Positions 49,601-61,875 of a DNA stretch of 64,000 nucleotides are shown piece by piece. The position numbers and the translations under genes are program-made. Under the pieces are notes generated by a model. It searched no databases, had not been told where the DNA came from, and saw nothing but the letters and a program-made list of their open reading frames with translations. The stretch is from Melanocharis versteri (Eukaryota; Chordata; Aves; Passeriformes; Melanocharitidae), in NCBI GenBank assembly GCA_013397845.1, contig VZTG01003221.1, positions 144,424 through 208,423 on the forward strand, given 5' to 3'. How positions within the stretch are numbered: the stretch's first letter is position 1; each line of letters opens with the position of its first letter.

Positions 49601-52600
49601 AATCAATGCTGTAATCTGCTTTGTGTGAGAGACGAGGGGCATAATCCTGGTTATTGTACTGCGTGGGGAATTTACCCAGTGATTTAATAAATAGCACACG
49701 AAATGAAATTGAATGCAAAGGTAGAATTCAAACTTGACACTGTTATTGAATACATAGCTCCATGTCAGGTGGAATGAGATTCGCCTGGCAGAGAAGGAAA
49801 TAAGAGCCAGCTTTGTGGACAGTGAGAATTTGGGGTCAGAATTGCAGTGGGACACAAAGCATTGTTCAGCTCTTAGCTTGGCCTGCCCTTTGAGAGGACC
49901 TAGAGAATTTCTGGATATCTCTCTATCTGGAGAAACTAGGAAAGGTTTAGTCAGTTCTTGTGGGCCAAAGGAAAAGAATTGCAATCAAGAAATTATATTT
50001 CCCATAATTCTACTGTGACTTATAGGGAAACTGCCAAGTGCTTCTATGATCTCTGTTTCTAAGAATGGGGGGTTTAGAGTAATAATTGCATTAATTCAGA
50101 CCTATTATGGATAATTATGTCATAATAGGAGGCAAGAAAGAGATATCATCCCTACCTCACAAAGAATACGAGTCATAAAATGATGAAGATCATGAATGCC
50201 AAATTTGTATTGAAACAATTGGGAATTATTTATCCACGTCTGAACCTGAGGTAGATGCTGAGCAAGGAAAGGAAAACTGTGCAGTATCCAAAGTATCCCA
50301 AATTGTAAATTAGCAGCCTGATGGCTCAGCTGGCCGTTGTAGAACAGGTAACATTTTTTTTCTGTAGATTTACTGTGCCATCCCTGCAGGTATTTCACTG
50401 GCCTGGGAGGATTCTCCCTGCTGAAGTCTCTATTAAAACAAGATTTCTGCGGGTGAAAGCTCACTGCCATTTCTCTAACCACTAATAATGGAATTAATTA
50501 CATATTAAATCATTCAATTTCTTCTTTGTGATGTACGGTTTAGTAGAGAATCATGTGTTTTATTTGTGTCTGTTTGATTTTAAAGAAACCTTGCAAAGTG
50601 TGTCTCAAAGAAAAATCACATTTTTCATCGTGGTTAATCCACTGTTTGCTCCCAGCTGCCACCAGCCAGAATTTGGCTTCTGTGGCTGATAGCAAGCAGA
50701 AAAGAAATGTCTACTCTGAGTCAGAATTAAGAGAAAACAATTTTGAAGAAATAAGGTTTTGGCAGCAAATATTCAGAGCTTGTCATGCTTTCCTAGTGAA
50801 GTCTTAATAAGAATCTTTTTTTAGAGGCAAACAAGTGGCTCAGTGGCCTGGGCTGGCACAGTTGGGTCATCTGAAATGCCTGAGGGAAAATACCAGTTTT
50901 GGTGTCAATATTTACATGAAGAACAGACACATTTTTCAAATCTCTCTCTATATTAATTACATTAATTACACGTCTTCTTTGTGTTTTTATTTTAAAATAC
51001 TTTCTTTTTAAAATAAGCCATTCTAAGGGCAATTCTTTCCAGGTTCACTGTGTATTACCTAATATATTATGGGTTTGGCTTTTACAGTTCCAATCTGAAC
51101 TTGGGCAGCTCTTAAGAAAAATCAAATTTCTCCCCTTGTGTTGGGAAGTCTCCTGTCCCTCTTTCCTGCTCAGCTGTCCCTATTTCATGCCCCTTAGTTG
51201 TCATTATGATATAATTGGAATTTTCATTAATCTGCCCTTGAAATAAATTTACTTCTCTGAGTTTTTATTTCTACCTCAAAAGCTCTTGTAATTTTTTTTT
51301 TTTTTTTTTTGCATAAATTTGTAAATTAGCTTTGGCTAACAGAAAAAATCCCCAAGGATGTTTTGTTCCCTTGCCTGAGCGGGGTCAGATGGGACAAGGG
51401 AAGGCAGCAATAGGGGCTGTGCTCGGCTGAAGTGACAAATGCAAATCCTTCTGTTACCTTGGATTAAAAAGGGCTCCCCTGAAGGGTAACTCGAGCAGTG
51501 GCTGCATTACAGTGTCAGGTGCAAAACCTTTAATGGAGAGAAATTGCCTCAACTAATCTATTTGTCAGTAGGGAGGGGAAGTAGAAAACTATATATAACT
51601 TAGAAGCTGAAAGGTTTTGCCCTTCTCCAAAAGAATAAAATAATATAGCACTGAATAATGGGTTTGATTCCCGTTTTAAATTAGAAATCCAATTTGTTCT
51701 TATGAGCTCCCCACTCCATTTCTTACTACTCTCTCGATTCTGCTGGGTGACATTGGGAGATAAAGCAGAATTTACAAGACTGAAATAGGTAAATTTTTCT
51801 TGAGGTTTTTTCTGAATCATGTCCAGAATCATGGATTATAAATTGTATCACGTTTATTAATAAATGCCAGCTATCCCCAGATAAGATAGTTAAGTTTTAT
51901 GCTTAGAGATGTGTTAAATGAGGATGCCAAATCAATTCTTTTCATAATTAGTGTTACCTGTTGTAGGAGCTGAAAAATGGGATTTTTGAAGCTATCTGAA
52001 TACAGTATTGTGTTATGACCAGAGGAACACAGGCAGAGGAAACAGACTTGGCAGGGGGGAAAAATGCTGTTAAAATAAGTGATTTATACCATTTGGAACC
52101 ACTCTCAGAAAATGGTCTCCTATAGAAGTGCTATTTAATAATTTATCTCTGTTTAAATTGGGATTTGTCTGCTGTGTTGTGTGCTCATCGTGCCCCAGGC
52201 TGGGAGGCATGAAATGAGTCAGGGCATTATTTAGGTTATGAAAAACTCTGCCAAATGGCACTTCCACAGTTTAACTTTAATGAAGTAGACATCTTCCCAA
52301 TAGTGAGATAAGTAAAATTTGTTACCTTCTTCTGAAACTACTTTTTAAAGGAAAACAGTAGAGAAAGAGTCCAGGTTTCTCCCTTTCTATTCTGAGAATC
52401 CCATTTGCATTCAGAGAACTGTAAACCCGCATGGTGGCTGGAAAGCCATGTGCAAACTTTAGAGACTGGCATCAAAACATATTTGGTACAGAAACATTCA
52501 CTGCTTCCATGAAAATGAAAGTATTTATAGGGAATATTGATGCGGAATTGTGTTTTTTATGGTTTGAGTTATCAGTACTCTCTGGCTCATGGGAATTCCG

Positions 52601-53719
52601 AGTCCTTCGTCAGCTGCTGCCTATAAATCACGTTCTTGCATTTGGTCACACAAATTAAATGCATCCCTTTTCCTCTTCTGCCTCATTCAGCCTTCACCCT
52701 CTTCTCATTGTCTCAAATTTCCGGTTTGAAAAAACATCATTTCAAAACGTGAATGGCATGAAGATAGAATTGAGTCTGAGCTATTTCTTATCAAAGACTT
52801 CACCATTTATTATGGCTTTCGTGTTCTATGTTATTGTGTAGAGTACACTATGGCAGGGACAGCAGTGAAAACACAGGGACAGTGACAGGACCCTGGAAGC
52901 ATTTTCCAAATCTCCAGCCACCAGCTCTTGCAGCATTTCCTGAGCCAGAGCTGAGTTTTTGTAAATTTCTGGCGGAAAAAATATGTTTAAATTTGAATAT
53001 TTCCTTCCCTGCATGGGAAACTGTTTCGATATTGTCACTGAAGGATGTTGCAGGCGGTGCAGACGAGCCTTCAATGACAGAACACACATTTCACCCTCCA
53101 GAGGACACGGTCTACTCTGAACACGAAACTGCAGAGTGTTATAGTTCAACAGGATGTTAGTTTAAAAACAGAGGTGGATATAGGGGTGTGATGAGAACCT
53201 CTGCGTGGTTTTATTTAGAACATGTTTTGTCTGATGGCACAGTCTGTACTCCGGTGCCTGGAAAGGGAAGGATGTCGTTCCCAGGGTAAACAGTGACTGA
53301 GCTCTGGAGCAGTGCATGGAAAAGAGGAGGGAATTCCTGCGTAATTCAAAGCCAGGGACAGACAAGTGCCAGCGAGGTGTGCCTGAACAGAAATCATCTG
53401 GGGCCTCAGCAAAAGGCTATTCATTTTCTTTCTCTCGATGTAAGAATACCTACACCGAATTTTTTCTCATCTCCTCAGAACTGATAAGTGAGCAAAGCAT
53501 TACAGCACGAGCTGTGTGATTCAGGAGCTCGACAGGCGTGATGCACTCACCTTTTAGCCAGGATGGGTGAGAAGCCTTTCTCCAGGAGAAGAGCCAGAAA
53601 CTCCTGCCCTTTTCCCTTTTCCCTGAGCGCTGAGCCCAGGCTGAGCATCCATCACCTTTCGGGGAGGATCAGCAGCTCCTGCCAGCATTCCCACTGCCTT
53701 TCCAAAGGCTTGCTGTGCT
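43671..53719. other. Single-copy 10-kb non-coding stretch
   Basis: The longest stretch without any recognised repeat family. Homopolymers include T19 at 51292-51310. Positions 44030-44720 are dense non-repetitive AT-rich sequence that could be conserved regulatory DNA. GC-richer patches at 47460-47660 and 48600-48980 produce overlapping frames on both strands (155 and 138 codons the longest), with no recognisable domain. No exon is called. Confidence 0.55.
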
Positions 53720-53800
53720 CCTGTGTGTCGCAATGACGGACACGGCCCGGGGAGGAAGGAGAGAACCGAACTCAGGAGTGACTAGAGAGAAATGCCCCTC

Positions 53801-53806
53801 TTTATT
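53801..53806 (-). terminator. LTR polyadenylation signal (copy B)
   Basis: AATAAA on the minus strand shortly downstream of the TATA box in LTR reading direction, shared with copy A. Confidence 0.55.
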
Positions 53807-53819
53807 TACATGCAGTAGA

Positions 53820-53830
53820 GTTTTATACTC
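53820..53830 (-). promoter_or_regulatory. LTR TATA box (copy B)
   Basis: GAGTATAAAAC on the minus strand, at the same LTR position as in copy A. Confidence 0.6.
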
Positions 53831-54275
53831 GAAGTTACAGGAAAGCCATTGGATTTTAGCTGACCACCCACCAGGGCTATTGGCTAGATCCAGAACACAC
53901 ACGTTTGCTAAAGAGACCAGGGTTGCAATAACAATGTTCAAAAAACATCTCGCAGGTGCATGATAAGTAAGTTGTTTACAAAAGCTCACTAGCTGTTTTG
54001 CAGCTAGTTCCGTGAGAAAGTAGGAACACTCACGGACACAGGCAGACACTGAAAAATCTCTCTGCCACCAAGCTTTCAGTGTCCACACCTGTGCACGCTG
54101 GGATCGGCCTGGAGGCTGGCACGGAGGGGCACACAAGGAAAAACACTTCATTGATGAAACGGTCCTGTTTTCAAGGTGGAATTTAATTAAGTTCAACATG
54201 CCCAGTTAAAACGCTGCGTCCTGTGTCACCTTCCCCCCCAGAGCCATTTGGCACCCACCAGAGGGATTTGTGTTC

Positions 54276-54352
54276 ATGGAATCTCAGAATCCCAGGATCC
54301 CAGGATGGTTTGGGCTGGAAGGGACCTCAAACCTCCTCCAGTTCCAACCCCC
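54276..54352 (-). mobile_element. CR1 LINE, very short 3' tail
   Basis: Plus-strand sequence holds the terminal CR1 octamer-like repeats (CAGAATCCCAGGATCCCAGG near 54286) followed by ATGGTTTGGGCTGGAAGGGA and a CTCCAGTTCCAACCCC block. In element orientation this is the last 75 bp or so, on the minus strand, strongly 5'-truncated. Homology stops near 54352, shortly after the CCAACCCC block. Confidence 0.85.
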
Positions 54353-57039
54353 ACCACGGCCACTGCACCCTCACATGTTTCCCTGTCTGTCTGGAGGATT
54401 CCCCATCAGGGCCTTTGCTCCTGTGTATGAATTGTCCTCTTTGCCTCACTCTCATCACTCGTGGGTAAATTCTCCTCCTCACATCCCCAGTATGACATCC
54501 TTGCTAATATCTGCTGTGCTTAGATATGTCCCTAATGGAAATTATTAGCCTTTAAGTGCTGGCAACGTTAGCGTGTTGTTGCTGTAGGCTAAGTGTAATT
54601 CTTTTAATCTTGATGGTAATTTCCTGGTTAAATATTTTAAATAAATACATTTAAATAAATAACTTTGTACGAGGAATATTAATCACGTCACTTTAGCAGT
54701 ATATTTGGATATTCTGTTATTTCTGGCTCTCTGGTTTTTAATTTTTATATTTGGAGTCTGATTTGGCAAAGGCTGTGCCTCGTTAGCAATCATGGGTTTT
54801 GATCAGCATGTTTGGTTTCTCTTGGGATCAGTGTACAGGGTGAAAAATAAGGTAGGGTTTGGAATTTTGTTTTTCTCAGTGATAATCTACAGGCACTGAG
54901 GGATGACAGGGACTTTCTACTGTGTCCTCTGGTTTCAGAATATTTGAAAACACAAGGCTGGGCCAGAAATGCAGGTTTTACGCCAAAGCCTTTCACCTGT
55001 TAAAAATAAAGGAGAATAGTTAGATGTGGCTGAGATATTATTTCTGTTCTTTTGAACTGCAATTGTAGCACTAATGCTTTTATTACATCCAGGACATTCC
55101 TGAAGCAAGGGGAGCTCATCTCAGCTTATGCCAGTGTTCACAGAAATATTCCTGGTTCCTGGCACATTTGCATTAATTTCAGTGCAGGTCAAAGAAAACC
55201 AAACGGGTTTTCAGCAAAGCTCCAGCTAGAGTGGATGATTGTTTTCTCACAGATAATGACATTAATCAGCTTTTAAACAGGCAGGAGATGGAATCTGAGT
55301 TTAATTGTATTTGTGGCCTTGGCACAGAGGATTTCATAAAGGGTGGAGTGAGGAGTTATATGTGAGGGGATTTTTATCTTACATTGAGGTTTTGATGTTA
55401 ATGCAGATCTGCTGTGGTTGCTTTTCCTGCTCCCTTCATGAACTCCTCATGGTTTTAGGGCTCACCAGTCTTTCCTGCTTGGAGAGATTTCCTATGCAGA
55501 AATGGTTTCTTTATACTCCTTTTAGACTTTTACGGAAAAAATACTAGAAACCCTAGAATTTCCAAGGAAAATTTCTGGATATTTGCTCCTTTGTACCTCA
55601 CCTCTCTGAGGCTCTGTTTGAGTCCCACCACAGCCCCAGGGTCTTGTGGAGCTCTGTAAAATCTGGGTTTGCAGAGCCATTTGTGCTGTTTTTCCTCATT
55701 TTCGTGCTCACCTCATGAAACCTGGTGGAGCCCAGGCTGCTGCAAAGGAGTTAAACTGGGACACCATGGAGATGATTTCTTTTTATGGTACCATTGCCCA
55801 GATATGGAACAACCCAACAGTTTAAGCTTTATTTTTTCACATAACAAAATGCTAAATCTCCATGAATGTCACCAAAAAAAAAACCTTTCTTCCTCCTACT
55901 GGAGGAATTAAGCACATACATTGCATATTTTTATAGATTCCATAGCATTTTGCTATTTTCCCTGGCTTAATTTTATGTCTTTTTCATCTTTCTGTCTTAT
56001 TTTTCTGGCTTCTCTTTTTGCCTTGTGTCTTTGCAATAATGCAGTTTGAATTTCTAGTACCCATCCAGTGAATGTTTCAGAAAAAACCCTACGCTTTGTA
56101 AGGTCAGAATGGAAATTCTTTAAAAGTTAATTTTAGCAACCCAGTTTGTTTCAATCAGTTCTGTACAGATGCCAATTTCCTTGGCTTCGTATCTGTTTGA
56201 CAAATATTCATCTACAATTATCAGCACTTACAGTTTTCAAATCACACTTGCTCTCCTTGCTGCTGTTCCTGCTATGTGGAAAGCCTGAACTTTCCTGTTG
56301 GGGAAAGTTTTTATTCGGGATTAATTCCACAATCCAGCTGAAAGCTCCCACACTGCCAGAAGAACCAAAATAGGATTGGAGTGAGAACCGGAGCAGGGAA
56401 GCTTTCGGGAGCTGTGGAGAACGGCTGGAGAAGGTCTGCACACATTTCACTCCCAGCAGTGGATGCCTTCCAGCAGGAGAGCGCTGGCTCCGAGCTCTGC
56501 TTTGCAGTTTTCAGCTCAGTCAAGGGAAGGGAGCCAATAATGCTGCTTTTTATAAAAGTTCGAGAGCGTTGAGTAGCGCAGAGAAATGAATTGGAAGAAA
56601 CATCTTCTCACTTCGGGTGAAAACAGAGGGGGAGGACTCGAAAACAGTGGGGAACTTCAAAAAGCTGTGGAGCCTGAGCCTGGGACAGCTCCAGGAGGGG
56701 AATAATGCGAGGCCAAGGGAATTCTGTGGCTTTTCTGTCACCCTGGGATCGGCTCCTGGCAAAATCAGGGGGAATCCTGGAGCTGACAGAATTTGCCCAA
56801 CAGATTTTGTGCAGAGTGAAGCCAGCACGGCCTGCAGCAACCCCAACAAGTGCACCGAGAGAAGGGGTGGAACTGTTTTAATTCCACAGCAGCCCCCTGG
56901 GCCATAATTATCCCATTATTGGATGGTTTTTGGCATTGCAATGGGTCTGTGCCACGCTCTAGGACTCTTGTCCTGGCTGGCACCTGCTCTGCCAGGATCC
57001 AACCACAGCAGACGTCAGGGAGAAACTGCTGCAGGATGT
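54353..57039. other. Single-copy non-coding stretch
   Basis: No gene or transposon recognised. Open frames at 55305-55547 and 56617-56907 have no recognisable domain and no conserved splice context. Confidence 0.55.
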
Positions 57040-57396
57040 GAAACAGATAATTGATACGAAACAGATAATTGAAAAGAAACAGATTATTGATATGAAATAG
57101 ATTATTGCTATGAAATAGATAATTGTTATGAAATAGATTATTGCTATGAAATAGATTATTGCTATGAAACAGATAATTGATATGGAACAGATAATTGATA
57201 CGAAATAGATAATTGCTATGAAATAGATAATTGATATGAAACAGATAATTGATATGAAACAGATAATTGCTATGAAACAGATAATTGATATGAAACAGAT
57301 AATTGATACGAAACAGATTATTGATATGAAATAGATTATTGATATGAAATAGATTATTGCTATGAAATAGATTCTTGTTATAAAATAGATAATTCC
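57040..57396. repeat. 18-bp minisatellite, about 20 units
   Basis: Twenty units of the type GAAACAGATAATTGATAT follow one another without an indel from 57040; the last, at 57382, is truncated. Variation is limited to a few columns: CAG/TAG, ATAATT/TTATT, and ATAT/CTAT/ATAC at the end. Twelve or so units carry AGATAA, the consensus of GATA factors. Because 18 is a multiple of three and the minus strand lacks stops, two long minus-strand frames arise (224 and 162 codons, six-residue period). They are repeat artefacts. Confidence 0.97.
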
Positions 57397-60300
57397 AGAA
57401 ACGCAGGCTTGCACTGGTGTTTGACAGGATTCTGGGCACTCCAGCATTAATTAGACGCTGTCATTAAGCTGCTGCCTCTTGCCACAGCAGAAATGGAGCA
57501 GTTCAGAGTATGGTGAAATAAAAAAAGCATTTGGGTACTGCATTATTTAATTTTAAAAAGGAGTTTTGGTAAAGCAGGTTTAAACCCACCCAAACCATAC
57601 CTGCAGGAATTATTGAAAGTCTGTATGAGTCTTTTCCCATTAATTTTTCATGAGACAGGCAAAGTGGATAAATTATCTTCAAATTGGGATTTAGTTGTCT
57701 GAGTAACATGTTACTTACTCGAACTTTTAATTAACTAAACTGTTCTCTTTATAATTCATATTGAGCAATTTCCTGCAGCAGTATTTTACAGGTGAAAATC
57801 CATGGATTGCTGATTTACTGAATGAGAAATAAAATATGGAGACGATGACTTGTAAAAAGATTTTAATTTATAGTTTTTTCATTTCACTTGAGGATGCCCT
57901 TATTTTTGTCTGTGCAATTCCAATTTTTCTTAAAAGCATTATTTTATGAAAAAATTGGCATATATACCATCGCTTTCTTAAAATGTAAAATTATTTTAAA
58001 GAACTTCTGAATATTCTACATGGAACAAAAAACTACTCAAGCACCAGTTTTAAGGTTTTTATTAAGATGCCAGAAAGGAATATTTTAGTAAAAATAACAC
58101 TAATATTAAAAAAAAAATCCAGAGGGAAACTCTTGAAAGAACAAAAGCTTGAGGAAGTCTTGTAATGCCCCAAAAAGAAATGTTGGTTCTTTGAAGGGGT
58201 GTATCAAAGCATCTCTTCTTGTGATAACCTGTATTTTCCTTTTATTTGTTTTATCATAAGAGATGCATTTCTACTGGATTATATTGCATTTTGAATATAG
58301 TTTCTATTTCCAGAAGAACCTGAAAATTTTCTCTGAGATGGCTTTTGAGATCCACCTGAATTCCTCTCGTTCTTTGTGAATCTCAGAAGAAATGAACACA
58401 GGTTTGTTTCATATCAGTGGGAGAATTTCCATCGCATTGCTATAAATTTTATATCCATTTTGTTTTGCTGAGTGATATTAGAAATGGTCAGCATGAGAGC
58501 ATTCCAGTAAGAGAAAATTCTTCATTTTTGCCACCTAATCCTGCACTGCCAGTTTAACCCTTCCCCAGCTCCTTTACAAACATACACCTAAAGCAGAGCT
58601 GGCTGGATTCTTTGGGGGTTTTTTGAAAGGTCTGACATTTCTTTCTGTAATTTAGTTCAGGCTGCCTCCAGTTTCTTATCACTTTGTAAATGTCAGATTT
58701 GCAAAATGTATACAGAGCTTTATAGAAATGTGAACAATTTAGGTTTGTGTCATCTAATAATTCCATCATTCTCACACGCTTCAGTCTTGGGGTTTTCCTG
58801 CTGTCTGTATCTCAACCCTTCCGGTTTTCCCATTTCTCCTCTCGTGCTTTTATTTGCTGAATTTGAATTTAATAAGTGGCATTTTCCCAGACACCTCTCT
58901 TTGTCACGTTTAATGCGAAGGCAGAGCAGAATTTGGGTGAGAAGGAATCTCCAGAGGTCTCCAGGCACAACCTAAACCTGCACCGAAGAGTCCATGAGGA
59001 GGAACACAAAATCTTTGTTTCTTGTGGAAATCACAATTTTTAGCAGCAGGGAAATTGAAATTAATCACATTAATCTCATAATAATGCTGCCTGGAGACTT
59101 AAAATTAGGGATTAATTGAAATCATTTTTGATATATTACTTAATTTAGAGTTGGAAAATCAGGCAAATAGGACATGATTATGATAAAGAAATTGTAAATA
59201 AAACATTGTTCTGTGTCAATTAAAAGGCTATGGAACATTCTGAGTTGCTGATAATGAACCATAATGCAAATGGAGTAGACTTTTAAAAATTCTTCTCCAA
59301 ATTCCCTCTCTGTACGAACTGAAGAACAGATAATGGCAACATCAAATATATTTTCCTTATTTTTTTCTTAATGCACTTACTACTGTAATGCCTGAACATT
59401 TACACATTTAGAGGTAATAAATAACTTTAATTTCATAGAAAGATGGAGCTTCCACTTCAAGGTGGCATTTTTTAAGCAAATAAATATATTTTCGTGCTTG
59501 CTTTATTATCTAAATGCCTCTTTATCTATTATATACTTGACGTGCCATTTGCTGCTAAGTTATTGATAATTGTATAGACATTTTTATAATGACACAGGAC
59601 AAAACACGATTGTGCAGAGTGTGCAAGGGGCTGGTGCAGCATCCAACATATAACGAGCTAATGGATTCGAATTAATCACTGAATTAGTGAGGAAAAAATA
59701 AAGGCAGAGAGACTGGGAAGAAGATGCCATAAAATTGAGTTCCTTTTAGTGCTGGCAAGGCCGTGGAGGAAGGAGCATCAATTCCCAGATGTTCACATCC
59801 TTGTGTTTGTTTCTCTTCGAGGACTTTGTTCTCTCTGCAGAGTTTTTCTCTGGCCTCACTCTCTGCTCAGAGAGAACACATTTCAGACAGCACAAATTTT
59901 GAGCTACAAAGTCAGTCCTGTTTCAAAAAGGGAAGAGATGTGAAGATGTAAATAGATGTGAAGGGAATAGATGGGAGGTGTGCAATTTTGCTTTCACAAT
60001 TAACTAAATATAACCACTCTAAGTGCCTGGTATTTGTTGAGCTCTAGACTTAACAGCACATTGGTTTATGTTCCTTCTGAAATGCCAGTAGATGAAGAAT
60101 TACTTTTGATATATCAGGAGAGTGGGCTGGGCTGAAAAACTGAGTAAAAGCTGATGTTTTCTGTGACGTGTAGGGAACGAGATGGATTTTGATGCTGTGC
60201 CCCATCATTTTCTTCTTCCAGTTGTTACCCACCTCTGTCTTTTAATAATTATGAGTAGGAAGGCAGAAAAATTTTGGTTTTCTTCTTGTTTTCTGAGCTT

Positions 60301-61850
60301 TCAAATTCTTTTTACCCCGGGCAAAACTTTCTTTTCCCTAGCTTCTGGTTAGTATCCTGTGCTATCAAAACCCCAAAGAAAAAAGCACAGTTGGGGGTCA
60401 AGACATCAAAGCCCCCCCAACTGTTTGTGGGTTTTTCCAGTGACTCCTGATGTCCTGATTTCCCTGTCAGCACACCCAGAGCAGCTTGGGCAGGGACTGA
60501 AATCCTGAAATCATTCCCATATCCAAACTCCAGCACCTTTCTCTGGAGCTGCAACAGAAGAGCTACAGCTTGATTAAACCTCTTCAGGATTCTATTTCAA
60601 GTGTACAGCTCTGAGAATTGAGTGATAATATAATGAGTAATTAAACATGTGAATTGAAAGGTGAACCTCACACCGTGGGCTGAATCTGTCCAGGTTTTGC
60701 AGATCGTTTGAGAGGGAAAGGTCATTTATTAGCAAGCTCTTTTTTTCTCTCTGCTAGGTTTCAAAAATCAAATACCAGCCTAAGAAAGGGATAATTTTAT
60801 AGCTCACTTCTAGAGTGAAAACTACCATTTTCAATTGGATCTGAAATGGTTTCAGTAGTGAGTGTAATCACACTTAGTCATCTCCACGGGTATTTTGTAC
60901 AGGTTGGAGTGTCTAGAAAAATGTTTATGTTGATAAGGGAAAATAAATGCCACGTCTTACAATTGTAATATTTCACCCAGATAAAATATAATAACAGGAA
61001 CAATATGGGATGAAAAATTTGAAAAAATGCATCTTCATTATGACAATCTTTTGGGTACCAAAAAAAAGAGCATTTTAAAAACACTGATTCCTCTGGGTTG
61101 CTGCAGCATCTTCCTTTACAGTGTCACAGTTTAAGGGTTTGAAAGTTTGATATGCTCCCTTAAAACTGGTTGGTTGGGGTTTTTTTTCCCCTCTTTCCTC
61201 CCTCCCAATACTTGAATGGGAATTTTTTTGCTGGAATTTTTTTGCTGGAAGGACAAAATCAAGGTGCTGTTTTTGCAGGTTCTGGTTGGGGGGTTTGACC
61301 TCCCCAGAGTGTTTTTGTGAGGGCATTACAGTGAATTCCCTCAGATGGCTGGTGTTAACCTCGAGCATTTCTTTCCTCAGGGGGAAATTCCTTCAGTGGC
61401 ACAGGGAGAGCTGTGGGGGGAAATCCTGGGAATGCCAGTGGAATGATGGAATCTCCCTCTGCCAATAGAAACTCTGTCAAAAGGCTCCTTGTGACAATTC
61501 CTTTACACTTGATGCGTTTCACTAATAAGTGAGATCTCTTTTACACTGAAATTCTCTCCTCAGATTCACATTCGTGCTGATTAAAAATACCAGAGGGACA
61601 CAAGGCATAAGAGGTTCTAATTTTCACCTTTATATGAATTGAGGATACATTTTAATACCAAATTTTGCTAAGAAAAAAACCAGCAACAAGGGCTTTCTGT
61701 GTGTGACCAGAATTCCTGTAACTTGAAAATGCTCAGTCTGTTACAAAAGAAATAGAAAAGTTCCATATGAATAAGTCCCAAATTTAGGAAATGTTGTGAC
61801 AGCTGACGTCCAAGAGAATATGATGACTTTTATTTTGCATTAATTTTTGT
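57397..61850. other. Single-copy non-coding stretch
   Basis: No exon, RNA gene or transposon recognised. Positions 59030-59330 contain ATGCAAAT (59264-59271) and repeated TTAATC and ATTAAT motifs and could be regulatory. A 14-bp duplication GGAATTTTTTTGCT lies at about 61219-61246. Confidence 0.55.
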
Positions 61851-61875
61851 TGTGGTTTAACCCCACCTGGCAACA
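61851..61875 (+). mobile_element. Possible ERVL-type LTR edge fragment
   Basis: TGTGGTTTAACCCCACCTGG at 61851-61870 resembles the start of an abundant avian ERVL-class LTR that begins TGTGGTTTAACCCC. Only about 25 bp are similar, then the resemblance ends, so chance similarity cannot be excluded. Confidence 0.3.

Larger units (their letters stand above)
53726..54087 (-). mobile_element. Solo LTR of endogenous retrovirus (copy B)
   Basis: A 362-bp solo LTR, same family and same orientation as copy A. A perfect 6-bp target duplication CCTGTG flanks it at 53720-53725 and 54088-54093. On the minus strand it starts TGTGGACAC and ends TTGCGACA, so both terminal dinucleotides are intact. GAGTATAAAAC (53820-53830) and AATAAA (53801-53806) are in minus-strand order. 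It has no primer-binding site or viral gene next to it. The better-preserved ends suggest it is closer to the family consensus than copy A. A 176-codon minus-strand frame (53669-54199) running through it joins LTR and flank and is not a viral gene. Confidence 0.95.

Noticed and set aside
6825..54087. One provirus bounded by the two LTRs
   Set aside because: Each LTR has its own perfect, different 6-bp target duplication, and no viral genes lie between them.
53669..54199. 176-codon minus-strand frame over LTR copy B
   Set aside because: It runs from flanking DNA through the LTR into flank; LTRs of this class do not encode such a protein and copy A does not preserve the frame.
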